DNA from: Bradymonas sediminis
Lineage (GTDB): Bacteria > Myxococcota_A > Bradymonadia > Bradymonadales > Bradymonadaceae
Reading direction: 5' to 3'
NCBI RefSeq assembly: GCF_003258315.1
Contig: NZ_CP030032.1
Location: 4,447,501-4,511,500, forward strand
DNA length: 64,000 nucleotides
Part shown: one piece after another, positions 55,854-64,000 of the stretch
Layout: each line of letters starts with the position of its first letter
Position numbering within the stretch: position 1 is the first letter of the stretch
The notes under the pieces: generated by a model
Databases searched by the model: none
Told to the model about the DNA's origin: nothing
What the model saw: the letters and a program-made list of their open reading frames with translations, nothing else
Made by a program: the position numbers and the translations under genes

Positions 55854-58145
55854 TCAGACCTCGACCTCGGACTCCTTTTGGAAGGTGATAAGTCGCCAAA
55901 TTTTGGCGAGCACGCTGCGTCGGGTGCCGAGCAGGCTCTCGAGCAGCAAAAAGATCGTAATGGCAAAGAGGAACGGGGGCCAGATATTGACGCGCCGCTC
56001 ATCTTCTCCCAACGCGTCTTTTAGGGCCTGGCTATCGCCATCGCCCGCCGCGACATCCGCCGCGCTCGCCTCAGTCCAGGGGTCAAACGCGTCTTCGGCG
56101 AGCGCGTTGAGCTGCGACTCGCCGGGATCGGCGTTGACCGCAAACGCGAGCGCGTCGAGACGATTATTGGCGCTCTTCTCGGTTGATTTCGCGTCATCGC
56201 CCTGCCCGTCACGATCAGCCCAAACCTCATAAGATCCAAGCACTTCGGGCACAAAAGCAACCTCGCCATTTACCGGCTCCATGACCAGGCGCATCTTATT
56301 GGGCCCATGAATAATCGCCCGCTCGTCGACCAATCCGCTGACGTCCAGCGTGATTCGATGGCCGACCACCGGCTTATCCTGACGCGCCGAGGTCGCGCGG
56401 CGAGCCAGGAATTGCACGATACGTCGCGTCAGCGGCAAATAGGCGGTGCGCACCGGAAGGTCGGTCCAGTCGCGGTCAATCGTCGTGGTCAAAAGAAGCA
56501 CCCGCCCGTCGCCGACTTTGCGCTCGACCAGGGCCGGCGCGCTATCTTTAAAGGCCAGGATCTGGCGCACCTGATCGGGCAACGAAGGCTCGAGCAGCAT
56601 ATAGCTATAGACCTGGGCGGATTGCAGCGACGCGCCGCCGGCGAGGTCGAACACCCGGAAGACCGGGTGCTCGCGCATACGCGTGCCGAGGTGGGTAATC
56701 TTGACCGGCGCGTCCGGGTCATCGCGCTCGGCGAGCTGCTTCACACCGCGCAGCGGTTTGGGCAAAAGCTCGCTCATATTTTGGTTCCACGAGGCCGGGT
56801 CGACCTGCCCACCCATCGTCAAAAAGAGGCCGCCGCCGCCGCGCACAAAATTCTTCAATTTGTCGGCCCCCTTGGGCGCGACCCGCGCGACGTTGGCGAG
56901 CACGACGACGTCGAACTCCGCGAGGTCTCGCTCGGCCAATCCAGAGGGCGAAGTCACCTCCGGGATGATCGAGCTTTTGCTGCGCCCGCCGGGGTTTAAC
57001 GCGCGCACCAGAAAATAGGTCTCATCGCTATAGGCGACGCCGCTGGGCTCGCCGTTGACCAATAAAACGCGGATGCGATCTTTGAGGCTGATGCCAAAAT
57101 AATAGCGATTGTCGGGCGCATAATCGTCGGCATCGGCGAGTTCGACATAGGCTTTCTTGACGCCTTCGCCCTCGAAGCGATGGCGGAATTCGTAGCTCGC
57201 GCTCTTACCAGCCTCGACGTCCACGAGGCCGCCGGCGACATCCTGGCCGTCGATATTAAGCCGAATCTCAACGCCGGTTTTATCCTTTTCAGAGTGATTG
57301 GTGACCGTGGCGGTGATCTTCCAAATATCGGCGTTGGTGCCGCGCGCGAATTTCGCGCCGCTCGGCGAATCGCCGTTTTCAGACTTAATATCAGCGCGAT
57401 CGATCCCGTGCTCTTGCACATAATCGACGCCGCTGACGCTCAGATTATCGGGCGCCGAAGACTTGTTTTTGCGCACCGAAACTTTGCGGATCTCATAGGG
57501 AATGCGCGACTCGGGGCGCGGATTCTCGGGGAAGCCGCCCAGCGAAAAATCGCTGATAAGCACGATATATTTGCCAGGCAATTGCGACGCCGCCAGCAAG
57601 TCCGAGGCGGCGACGGCGGCCTGGGAGAGGTCCGTCGAAATATCGCCGGGCTTCAGGTTTGTGAAGGCGTTTCTGACGCCCTTATGGTCGGTGCTAAATC
57701 GCGCGATCGGCCCGAGTCCGCCGGTCTTCCCGACGCTGCTCGTGCGAATCAACGCGACCTCATCCCAGGGGCGAAGCTCGCCCATTTGCTCATCGAACGC
57801 GTCTTCGGCGCGCGCCCACCAATCGCCATATTGCATCGAGGCGCTGTCATCGACGACGACCACCACCGCGGCGGGCAGCCGCTCGGAGGCGGTGACGCCT
57901 TTGGAGCTCAGAAAATAGGGCTTCGCCAGCGCGAAGGCCAAGGCGGCGACGATCAAAATCCGCAGGGCGAGCAGCAGCCACTGGCGCACTTTAATGCTGG
58001 GCGCTTCTTTCTGATTCGACTCCAAGAGCAAGCGCATCGCCGGGAACGGCTGGCGCGTCGCCTTGCGTCGGTTGATCAGATGGATCGCGATCGGGATGCC
58101 GATCGCCAACAATCCCGCCAAAAAAAGAGGTTCAAGAAAACTCAC
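55854..58145 (-). CDS. BatA-type VWA membrane protein
   Basis: A 763-residue protein beginning with the BatA N-terminal signature (PLFLAGLLAIGIPIAIHLIN, then the second span WLLLALRILIVAALAFALAKP). A von Willebrand A domain (~88-250) has a MIDAS-like motif DDSASM near residues 97-102. The following ~450 residues are beta-sandwich and Rossmann-like segments (with VVVLANVARV and GGGLFLTMGG resembling glutamine amidotransferase-like folds) and a last membrane span WPPFLFAITIFLLLESLLG. Such proteins are partners of MoxR ATPases and probably take part in envelope assembly or stress tolerance. Start overlaps the DUF58 stop by 4 bp. Confidence 0.88.
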   Translation of the reverse strand: MSFLEPLFLAGLLAIGIPIAIHLINRRKATRQPFPAMRLLLESNQKEAPSIKVRQWLLLALRILIVAALAFALAKPYFLSSKGVTASERLPAAVVVVVDDSASMQYGDWWARAEDAFDEQMGELRPWDEVALIRTSSVGKTGGLGPIARFSTDHKGVRNAFTNLKPGDISTDLSQAAVAASDLLAASQLPGKYIVLISDFSLGGFPENPRPESRIPYEIRKVSVRKNKSSAPDNLSVSGVDYVQEHGIDRADIKSENGDSPSGAKFARGTNADIWKITATVTNHSEKDKTGVEIRLNIDGQDVAGGLVDVEAGKSASYEFRHRFEGEGVKKAYVELADADDYAPDNRYYFGISLKDRIRVLLVNGEPSGVAYSDETYFLVRALNPGGRSKSSIIPEVTSPSGLAERDLAEFDVVVLANVARVAPKGADKLKNFVRGGGGLFLTMGGQVDPASWNQNMSELLPKPLRGVKQLAERDDPDAPVKITHLGTRMREHPVFRVFDLAGGASLQSAQVYSYMLLEPSLPDQVRQILAFKDSAPALVERKVGDGRVLLLTTTIDRDWTDLPVRTAYLPLTRRIVQFLARRATSARQDKPVVGHRITLDVSGLVDERAIIHGPNKMRLVMEPVNGEVAFVPEVLGSYEVWADRDGQGDDAKSTEKSANNRLDALAFAVNADPGESQLNALAEDAFDPWTEASAADVAAGDGDSQALKDALGEDERRVNIWPPFLFAITIFLLLESLLGTRRSVLAKIWRLITFQKESEVEV

Positions 58146-59038
58146 AGACGCCCTCTCAAAAAGGTCAGGCAGGTTTCCTCAATCGCTTGGGTCGTGGGGA
58201 AGCGAAAATATTCGACGCGCGCCTGCTCACATTGTTTTTTGACGTCGGCCAGGTGCTCGCGAATCCGCTCAAGATAAGCCTCGCGAAGATCATCGGCGTC
58301 GACCAATAACTCGCCTTCGCCCTCGAGCCCCTCAAAAAGCGTCATCCCCTCGTAGGGGAAGCGCAGTTCGGCCGGGTCCAGCACGTGAAACGCGGCGACC
58401 TGAAGGCGCCGATGACGCAGGACTTTGAGCAATTGCAACGCCTCGCCGTCGGCGTCCAAAAAATCGCTAAATAGCAGCACGATGCTGCGCCGATTCGCCC
58501 GCTCGGCGATGGTCCGCAGCGCGACATCCAGCCCGGTCTTTCCGGCCCCGGGGAGGTTATCGAGAAGATATAACAGGTCGTCCAGATGCCCTTTTCGCGC
58601 GGCCGCTGGCAGGAAGTTTCGATTCTCCCCGTTGAAGCTCAACGCGCCGACCGCGTCGCCCTGGCGCAGCAATAAATGCGAGAACGCAGCCGCCACGTAA
58701 GAGACATAATCGAGCTTGGTAAACGGCGCCTCCTCGCTCTTAAAGTTCATCGAACCCGAGGCATCCACGACCATATAGGCCCGAAGATTGGTCTCGTCTT
58801 CGTATTGTTTGACATAATATTTGTCGGTCTTGGCGTAGACCTGCCAATCAATATGGCGAATCTCATGGCCGGGCGAATATTCGGTATATTCGGCGAATTC
58901 GACCGACCCGCCGTGGTGAGGCGAGCGGTGCATGCCCGCTAGAATCCCCTCGACCAGCGCCTGCGCCTTGAGCTGCATGGAGCCCAACTCGTCGAGGACG
59001 GTTGGGTCCAAAAATTTGGGGCGCAAAGACTCGGTCAC
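58142..59038 (-). CDS. DUF58-domain protein
   Basis: A 298-residue protein with the DUF58 signature: AEYTEYSPGHEIRHIDWQVY and the following VWA-like Asp motif VVDASGSM, and the region NRRSIVLLFSDFLD. It lacks the N-terminal membrane spans of some members, so it is probably cytosolic. It overlaps moxR and batA genes by 4 bp at each end, implying translational coupling and complex formation. Role by analogy to MoxR partner proteins; exact job unknown. Confidence 0.92.
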   Translation of the reverse strand: MTESLRPKFLDPTVLDELGSMQLKAQALVEGILAGMHRSPHHGGSVEFAEYTEYSPGHEIRHIDWQVYAKTDKYYVKQYEDETNLRAYMVVDASGSMNFKSEEAPFTKLDYVSYVAAAFSHLLLRQGDAVGALSFNGENRNFLPAAARKGHLDDLLYLLDNLPGAGKTGLDVALRTIAERANRRSIVLLFSDFLDADGEALQLLKVLRHRRLQVAAFHVLDPAELRFPYEGMTLFEGLEGEGELLVDADDLREAYLERIREHLADVKKQCEQARVEYFRFPTTQAIEETCLTFLRGRL

Positions 59039-60078
59039 GGTTCCTCCAGAAGCCTTGCAATAATATCATCGGTCGTCAGGCCCTGGGCTTCGGCCTGGAA
59101 GTTTACCAGAAGACGGTGGCGCAGGATCGGCGCGGCGAGGGCCCGAATATCTTCGTTGCTCACGGTCAAACGCCCGTCCAAAATCGCGCGCGCCTTGCCG
59201 CCAAGGATGAGATATTGCCCGGCGCGCGGACCCGCGCCCCAGCTCACATATTCGCGAATATAATCCGGGGCGCTCGGGTCTTCGGGGCGCGTGCGCCGCA
59301 CCAGATTGACCGCGTAGCGCACCACCTCTTCGCTGACGGGCACCTCGAGCACGAGCTGCTGAAGCTCCAGAATACGCTGGGCGTTGAGCACCGGTTGAAT
59401 CTCTTCTCGCCGGGTCGAAGTCGTATTTCGAACGATCAAAACCTCGTCTTCGGCGTTGGGATAATCGACCGTGAGGCGGAACATAAATCGGTCGAGCTGC
59501 GCCTCGGGCAGCGGGTAGGTTCCCTCTTGCTCGATGGGGTTCTGGGTCGCGAATACCTGAAACGGCCGCTCCAATTTATAGGTGTTCCCGCCGGCCGAGA
59601 CCTCGTATTCCTGCATCGCCTGCAACAGCGCAGCCTGGGTTTTGGGCGGCGTGCGGTTGATCTCATCGGCGAGCAACAAATTGCTAAAGACCGGACCCTT
59701 GATGAACTTGAAGAAGCGCCTTCCGGTGCTGTGGTCTTCCTCGAGGATATCGGTACCGGTGATATCCGACGGCATCAGGTCGGGCGTAAACTGAATGCGG
59801 TTGAAGTTGAGGTCCAACGCCTCGGCCAGGGTCGAGACCAACGAGGTCTTCGCCAGGCCGGGCACACCCATCAACAGAACATGGCCGCGGGCAAATAGCG
59901 CGATCAGCAGGTGATCGATGAGATCGGTCTGCCCGTAAATCCGCTTTCGGACCTGCGCCACGATCGCGTCGCGCGCGCTGGCGATTTGCCCAACACTTTC
60001 GCGCAGGTCTTCCTCGGAGCGACTCTCCTGATTATTATCGGCGTTTTCGATATCGGATTTACTCAAATCGGTGGTCAT
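59035..60078 (-). CDS. MoxR-family AAA+ ATPase
   Basis: A 347-residue AAA+ protein: Walker A GVPGLAKTS at about residues 69-77, Walker B LLADEINR, sensor 1 region FATQNPIEQEGTYPLPEAQLDRF, and the C-terminal lid. MoxR ATPases act as chaperones for VWA/DUF58 partners, here encoded directly downstream. The MoxR fold, neighbours and 4-bp overlap with DUF58 are all typical. Confidence 0.95.
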   Translation of the reverse strand: MTTDLSKSDIENADNNQESRSEEDLRESVGQIASARDAIVAQVRKRIYGQTDLIDHLLIALFARGHVLLMGVPGLAKTSLVSTLAEALDLNFNRIQFTPDLMPSDITGTDILEEDHSTGRRFFKFIKGPVFSNLLLADEINRTPPKTQAALLQAMQEYEVSAGGNTYKLERPFQVFATQNPIEQEGTYPLPEAQLDRFMFRLTVDYPNAEDEVLIVRNTTSTRREEIQPVLNAQRILELQQLVLEVPVSEEVVRYAVNLVRRTRPEDPSAPDYIREYVSWGAGPRAGQYLILGGKARAILDGRLTVSNEDIRALAAPILRHRLLVNFQAEAQGLTTDDIIARLLEEP

Positions 60079-60166
60079 GGAAGCTCTATTTGCGTCAAAG
60101 TGTTGGTATCATCCCCGCGTTTTAGCAGGGCGAAGGGCGCGGCGTAAATCAAAGCGATGTGCAGGC

Positions 60167-61795
60167 TCAGCGGACCAATTTCTCGAATTTACGATATTCT
60201 TCCGCGCTCGTCTCGTCCCCGAGCTTTGAGTAGGCCTCGGCGAGTTGCCCGTGGACCGCAGGGTCAAACGGGTTGATGCGCGCGGCCTCTCGCAGATACT
60301 CCAGCGCCTTATCGTATTGCTTGAGCATCAGCGCCGCGCTGCCCATTTGAATCCAAATCTGGACATAGTCCGGATAGGTCTTATGGACCGGCTCGAGCAT
60401 CGCGAGCGCTTCGGCCGCGCGTTCATCCGTGAGCAAACACTGCGCCCGGCGCGTCTGAAGCATCGGATTCTTATCGCCCAGAAGATGCGCGGCTTTGTCG
60501 TACTCCACCAGCGCCGCCTTGCAACGGTCGCGCGCCTGCATCAATTCACCAAGCTGCATATACTCACGCGCCCGGGGTATTTCAATCTGATTGGCTTCGG
60601 ACTCCGACTTTTTTTCGTCCTTAAAGACAAGCTTTTCCTCATAGCCATCTTCGTCCGGAAGGTCCGGCACCTGGCGCGTCTTCAGATACGCCTTCCACTC
60701 GCGCTCAAACGTCGGAAACGGCTTGCCGATTGTCTGCGCGAACGCCTGGCGAGCGTCGAGCCCCTCATTCACCGCGTCGAGCAACTTCTCGAACGCATCG
60801 GCGCCGACCTCTTGTTGCAGATATTCCATCACGGTGAAGACCTCCGCGAAGGCTACCGCGGCGTCCTCCTGGCTGGGGAGCTTCGCCATCGACGGGTGCA
60901 TCTGCTCGAAGGTAATCAGGTCGTTCTTCTTAAGGCGTTTCTTGAGCAGCCCCTCGGAACTCGGCGCCAGACGATGCGCGTCAGGCCCGCGCCAGCGGCG
61001 CTCCAAATACTTCGCCAACCCCTCGTGCATCCAGATGGGCACGCGATTTCGGGTCTTCGCGCTGATGACATAATGCACATATTCATGCACCACCGTGTCG
61101 ACCCAGCCATAGCCGCGCAAAAGCGCGCGCGGGCTGGTCACCATCAGTCGATTATATTTGCAAAGCGCGATGGTCCCGGAGGTGCGAATCTCTTCCTCGG
61201 ACAGCGACGAAACCTTCGCCAGCACCGAGGTCTGCGGGTAAATCTCAAGGCGAATCGGGGTCGGCGGGCGAAAGCCCAGCTCCTCACCAATCTCATCATA
61301 GGCTCGGTCGAGCGCTTCGCCCGCGAAGGGAACCAACACGCGGTCTTTTCCCGGCGGCACGAAGATCTCGAAATACCCCTTCGGGCTCGTGTATTTCACG
61401 TAGTCTTTGGTGACCTCGCCGGTCGACGCCACCAGCTCGCGCAGCATGCTCCAATGCTGCGGCAGGTTATCCCCGAAGCCCGCGTTCGCGATGGCCTGGT
61501 CGAGGATCTCAAGGGCCTTTTTATAGTCGCCATCAAAGAACTCGTAGCGCGCCTCCAGATAGAGAATATCGGGGTTCGTGCCGCGGTGGCCTTTGAGCGC
61601 GTCGAGCCCCTGGCGCGCCTCGCGCATCTGCCCGGCCGACAGATATTCGTTGATATCGGTGAGCGTGCTCATGCGAACCGCCGTCGCCGGCGAGGTCTGC
61701 GCCTCGACCGTCGAAACGCTCACCAGCGAAAAACAAAGCGCCAGCAATACCCCGAGCAACACGGCAGAAGCGCGGCGAGGAGTGCGGGAAATCAT
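60167..61795 (-). CDS. Secreted gluzincin peptidase (peptidase MA-like) with TPR tail
   Basis: A 542-residue protein with a signal peptide (hydrophobic AVLLGVLLALCFSLVSV, cleavage near VEA). TPR-like repeats (about 40-110), then a peptidase MA-like zinc domain with HEYVH near residues 237-241 and the third ligand Glu in HEGLAKYLE, then C-terminal TPRs (~400-540, with KAAHLLGDKNPMLQTRRAQ). HExxH with both metal ligands predicts an active metallopeptidase in the periplasm. Start ATG 61795 with GGGGAG 7 nt upstream; the frame reaches 61840. It lies between the DUF4175 gene and moxR, and may process an envelope target of this system. Confidence 0.88.
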   Translation of the reverse strand: MISRTPRRASAVLLGVLLALCFSLVSVSTVEAQTSPATAVRMSTLTDINEYLSAGQMREARQGLDALKGHRGTNPDILYLEARYEFFDGDYKKALEILDQAIANAGFGDNLPQHWSMLRELVASTGEVTKDYVKYTSPKGYFEIFVPPGKDRVLVPFAGEALDRAYDEIGEELGFRPPTPIRLEIYPQTSVLAKVSSLSEEEIRTSGTIALCKYNRLMVTSPRALLRGYGWVDTVVHEYVHYVISAKTRNRVPIWMHEGLAKYLERRWRGPDAHRLAPSSEGLLKKRLKKNDLITFEQMHPSMAKLPSQEDAAVAFAEVFTVMEYLQQEVGADAFEKLLDAVNEGLDARQAFAQTIGKPFPTFEREWKAYLKTRQVPDLPDEDGYEEKLVFKDEKKSESEANQIEIPRAREYMQLGELMQARDRCKAALVEYDKAAHLLGDKNPMLQTRRAQCLLTDERAAEALAMLEPVHKTYPDYVQIWIQMGSAALMLKQYDKALEYLREAARINPFDPAVHGQLAEAYSKLGDETSAEEYRKFEKLVR

Positions 61796-61836
61796 GGTCG
61801 TCTCCCCTAAATTTTTGACCCTGAAGTTGCGCATAC

Positions 61837-64000
61837 TCACTCCATAATCGACTTGTAGTAGCGCTCGATTTCGCTTTGATATCGGTCGAGTTTTTCCTGC
61901 TTCATCGCGTCCATCACGTCGTGTCGCAGCTGCTCGCCGGCGTGCTTGCCGCTCTCTTCGGGAATCTCGACCTTTTGCTTGGGCGCCGACTGGCCTTTTT
62001 GCTTATTGCCCTGGCGCTCCTTTTGAACGACCTCTTTCATCTGGTCCTGCAGCTTGCCGAGTTGGTCGAGAGCCTGGCGCTCGTGGTCGAGCCCGCGCTG
62101 GGTTTGTTGGTTCTTCAAACTCTCCGCGGCTTGCTCCATCGTCTGCTTCGACTCCTCAAGTTTGGGCGACAACTTCTCTTCGAGCATCGGGAAGCGCTCG
62201 CCAGATTTGCCGATCTTCTGCTGGAGCTTCTCGGCCTTCTCGACGATCTGCTGCTGCTTGGAGGCCAGCTCATTGAGCTGCTGCTGGTCCATCTGCTTGA
62301 GCTCTTTTTGGGCCTCGTCCATCAACTTCTCAATCTCATCGACCATCGCGTCGGCCCGGTCCGAGACCGCCTGATTCTCGCCGCGAAGTTCGTCGATCTG
62401 GCGCTTTAATTTCTCCGAATTGGTATAGCGCCGCGATAATTCGAGGCTATATCGCGTCTCCTGAACCGCGTTCGAGGTCTCGCGCGCGCGCTCCAAACTC
62501 TGGGCAATATCCTTGTCCTGCAGCATCTTTTTGAGGTCACCGAGCGCCTTCTGGCTCTTCTCGATCCGCTGTTTATGCGGCATCTCGGTGGCCTTTTCGG
62601 CCATCGACTTCAGCGATTGCTCCTGCGACGCGACCTGGCGAAGCATCTGCTTGGTGAAGGCGTCGAGCGTCTTCTCAATATGCTCGCGGCGCTTCTCGAT
62701 CATCTCCTTATTGAGCGCGTTGGTGTCTTTCTCGAGGCTCGCCTCGGCCTGGCGAATATCCTCAAGGTCGTCCATCAATTCGCTGACCTTCTTATCGAGC
62801 TCGCTCAAGCCCTCGGGCTGCGCCTTCTCGAATTGGTCGTCCATCTTCTCGTCCAGAGAGTCGAGGTTCATCTCGAGCTCCTCCAGAGCTTTAAGCGCGC
62901 CGTCGATATCGTCGTTCTCGAGCATCTCTTCGATATTCGAGAGATTATCGGCCATCTTATGGGTATCCGATTCGAGCTGCTGCTGCTCGATGGCGTCCAT
63001 ATTTAGATGCTCCTGGGGCAACTCCTGAATCTGCGAGCGCATGCGGCTCATCAGCTCATTCATGCGCTGGCGAAGGCGCTGAATATCGCGAAGAATCGCC
63101 TTCTTAAGCTCGGGGTCCTGCGTGTCCTTATACTCCTGGAGCAAGGTCTTGAGGCGCTCTTTGAGCTCCTTAATCTCCTCAAGGCTCGCCTGCACCGCCG
63201 CCATCTTCGCGCTGGCCAGAAGCTCACTGAGGCGCAAAATGCCGCGCTCGAAGACGTCTTCGGCCTCGCCCGCGTATCTGGCCAACGGCCTGGCGTCTCG
63301 GGCCGCGAGCGTATCGGTGTCGGCCCGGCGGTTGGCGGTCTTGATGACCTTCTCGCCCTTCTCGGTTAATTGCGCGAGCTGGGCCTGAAGGGCCTCAAAA
63401 AGAGTGCGATTGCGCTCAATCATCAGCGGATCTTTTTTCAGCTTCCCGGCGAGGTCGTCCATCGCCGCGACAATGCGCTTCTGATTCTCTTGAAGGCGCG
63501 TGATTTGCTGGAGTCGCAGATAGAGTTCGGCCTCGTCGGCGTCCGGCTTAACGCGCTGCACCCAGGCGTCGTTGGCGCGCGCAACGCGCTCTCCGACCGG
63601 GTTCGACAGATAGTCCGCCAGCACCTCGATCATCGCGTCGAGGATGACCTTCTGGGCCTCCATATTCTGGCGATGCTTATCCTGCGGGCTCGACACGCGA
63701 AGGTGCAGCGGCTTGCTGCGCCCAATCCCCGGGCCGGTCATCGAGTTATTATCGACGGCCTCAAAATAGAAGATAAGCCCGTCTTTGGGCTGAAGGCTCA
63801 GCGGCCCAAGGTCGAATTTAACCTCTCCCCGGGTCTCGCGCGGCATATTGGCGAGCTCGGGCAGGTCGATTTTAGTGCGCTTGGCGTTCTCGGGATCACC
63901 GGCAAAATGCCAGACCTTCCAGACCGACTCGACCCCGAAATCGTCCGACACCTCAAAGCTAATATCGAGGATATCATCCGGGCTGACTTCGACCTGGCCG
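61837..64000 (-). CDS. DUF4175-type coiled-coil protein, 5' end outside window
   Basis: The frame is open to the right edge, so the first residues are missing. The visible ~720 residues begin with a beta-rich part (VSPDDILDISFEVSDDFGV, then FYFEAVDNNSM), and continue as ~550 residues of long coiled coil dense in Glu, Lys, Gln and Leu, ending RYYKSIME. DUF4175 proteins are membrane-anchored with N-terminal spans and a large extracytoplasmic part; those spans would lie outside. DUF4175 genes are regularly found beside MoxR/DUF58/BatA in planctomycetes and myxobacteria. The in-frame GTG at 63951 is an unlikely start since the beta domain extends upstream of it. Confidence 0.8.
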   Translation of the reverse strand, partial: GQVEVSPDDILDISFEVSDDFGVESVWKVWHFAGDPENAKRTKIDLPELANMPRETRGEVKFDLGPLSLQPKDGLIFYFEAVDNNSMTGPGIGRSKPLHLRVSSPQDKHRQNMEAQKVILDAMIEVLADYLSNPVGERVARANDAWVQRVKPDADEAELYLRLQQITRLQENQKRIVAAMDDLAGKLKKDPLMIERNRTLFEALQAQLAQLTEKGEKVIKTANRRADTDTLAARDARPLARYAGEAEDVFERGILRLSELLASAKMAAVQASLEEIKELKERLKTLLQEYKDTQDPELKKAILRDIQRLRQRMNELMSRMRSQIQELPQEHLNMDAIEQQQLESDTHKMADNLSNIEEMLENDDIDGALKALEELEMNLDSLDEKMDDQFEKAQPEGLSELDKKVSELMDDLEDIRQAEASLEKDTNALNKEMIEKRREHIEKTLDAFTKQMLRQVASQEQSLKSMAEKATEMPHKQRIEKSQKALGDLKKMLQDKDIAQSLERARETSNAVQETRYSLELSRRYTNSEKLKRQIDELRGENQAVSDRADAMVDEIEKLMDEAQKELKQMDQQQLNELASKQQQIVEKAEKLQQKIGKSGERFPMLEEKLSPKLEESKQTMEQAAESLKNQQTQRGLDHERQALDQLGKLQDQMKEVVQKERQGNKQKGQSAPKQKVEIPEESGKHAGEQLRHDVMDAMKQEKLDRYQSEIERYYKSIME

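Overview
The window is a GC-rich bacterial chromosome segment, almost fully coding, with no rRNA, tRNA, CRISPR array or recognisable insertion sequence. Seven large or small lipoproteins with clear lipoboxes, a serine/threonine kinase with a DUF4388-like tail, a MopE-type metal-binding lipoprotein, short CxxDxDC cysteine motifs in secreted proteins and a MoxR/DUF58/BatA operon together suggest a predatory or myxobacteria-like delta lineage (Myxococcota / Bradymonadales). That placement is inferred from gene style; no rRNA or phylogenetic marker is present to confirm it.

Layout. 1-10.0 kb: minus-strand cell-envelope genes (a very long lipoprotein cut by the window edge, a LuxR-type regulator, and an operon of a 1132-residue lipoprotein plus a FadL/OmpP1-type outer-membrane protein). 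10.4-15.8 kb: plus-strand genes for a duplicated-domain lipoprotein, an Smr-domain protein coupled to mogA, a patatin-like phospholipase and an FHA-GGDEF diguanylate cyclase. 15.8-21.8 kb: a surface lipase-type lipoprotein and two more lipoproteins, closed by a strong terminator. 21.8-24.6 kb: a degenerate PurK-like protein, an EamA transporter, and two adjacent tandem-repeat arrays (42 bp x4 and 34 bp x11). 24.6-30.9 kb: a single-chain acetate kinase-PduL phosphotransacylase fusion, divergent from a KtrB/KtrA potassium system followed by a HAMP-domain sensor-like protein and a 55-residue membrane protein. 30.9-38.0 kb: a TetR regulator, the Ser/Thr kinase, a Wzx-like flippase and two envelope proteins. 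38.0-43.9 kb: M48 peptidase, LemA and a lytic transglycosylase.

44.1-51.1 kb is a complete minus-strand arginine operon in the order argF'-argG-argE-argB/A-argC-argH. The transcarbamylase is of the N-acetylornithine type known from Xanthomonas, and ArgB carries a C-terminal acetyltransferase domain as in Xanthomonas, so the pathway is predicted to run through N-acetylcitrulline. Only ArgD and carbamoyl-phosphate synthase are missing from the window. A good sigma70-like promoter lies just upstream.

51.3-64.0 kb holds a second minus-strand block: DUF4175 protein (cut by the right edge), a secreted gluzincin-TPR protein, MoxR, DUF58, BatA-like VWA protein (the last three joined by 4-bp overlaps), then from its own predicted promoter an unusual 1148-residue membrane protein (signal peptide, long periplasmic coiled coil, several membrane spans, cytoplasmic P-loop ATPase and winged-helix end) and a small MscS channel. 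The last pair looks like an MscK-type channel split and rebuilt around an ATPase, and is the best candidate in the window for an undescribed system.
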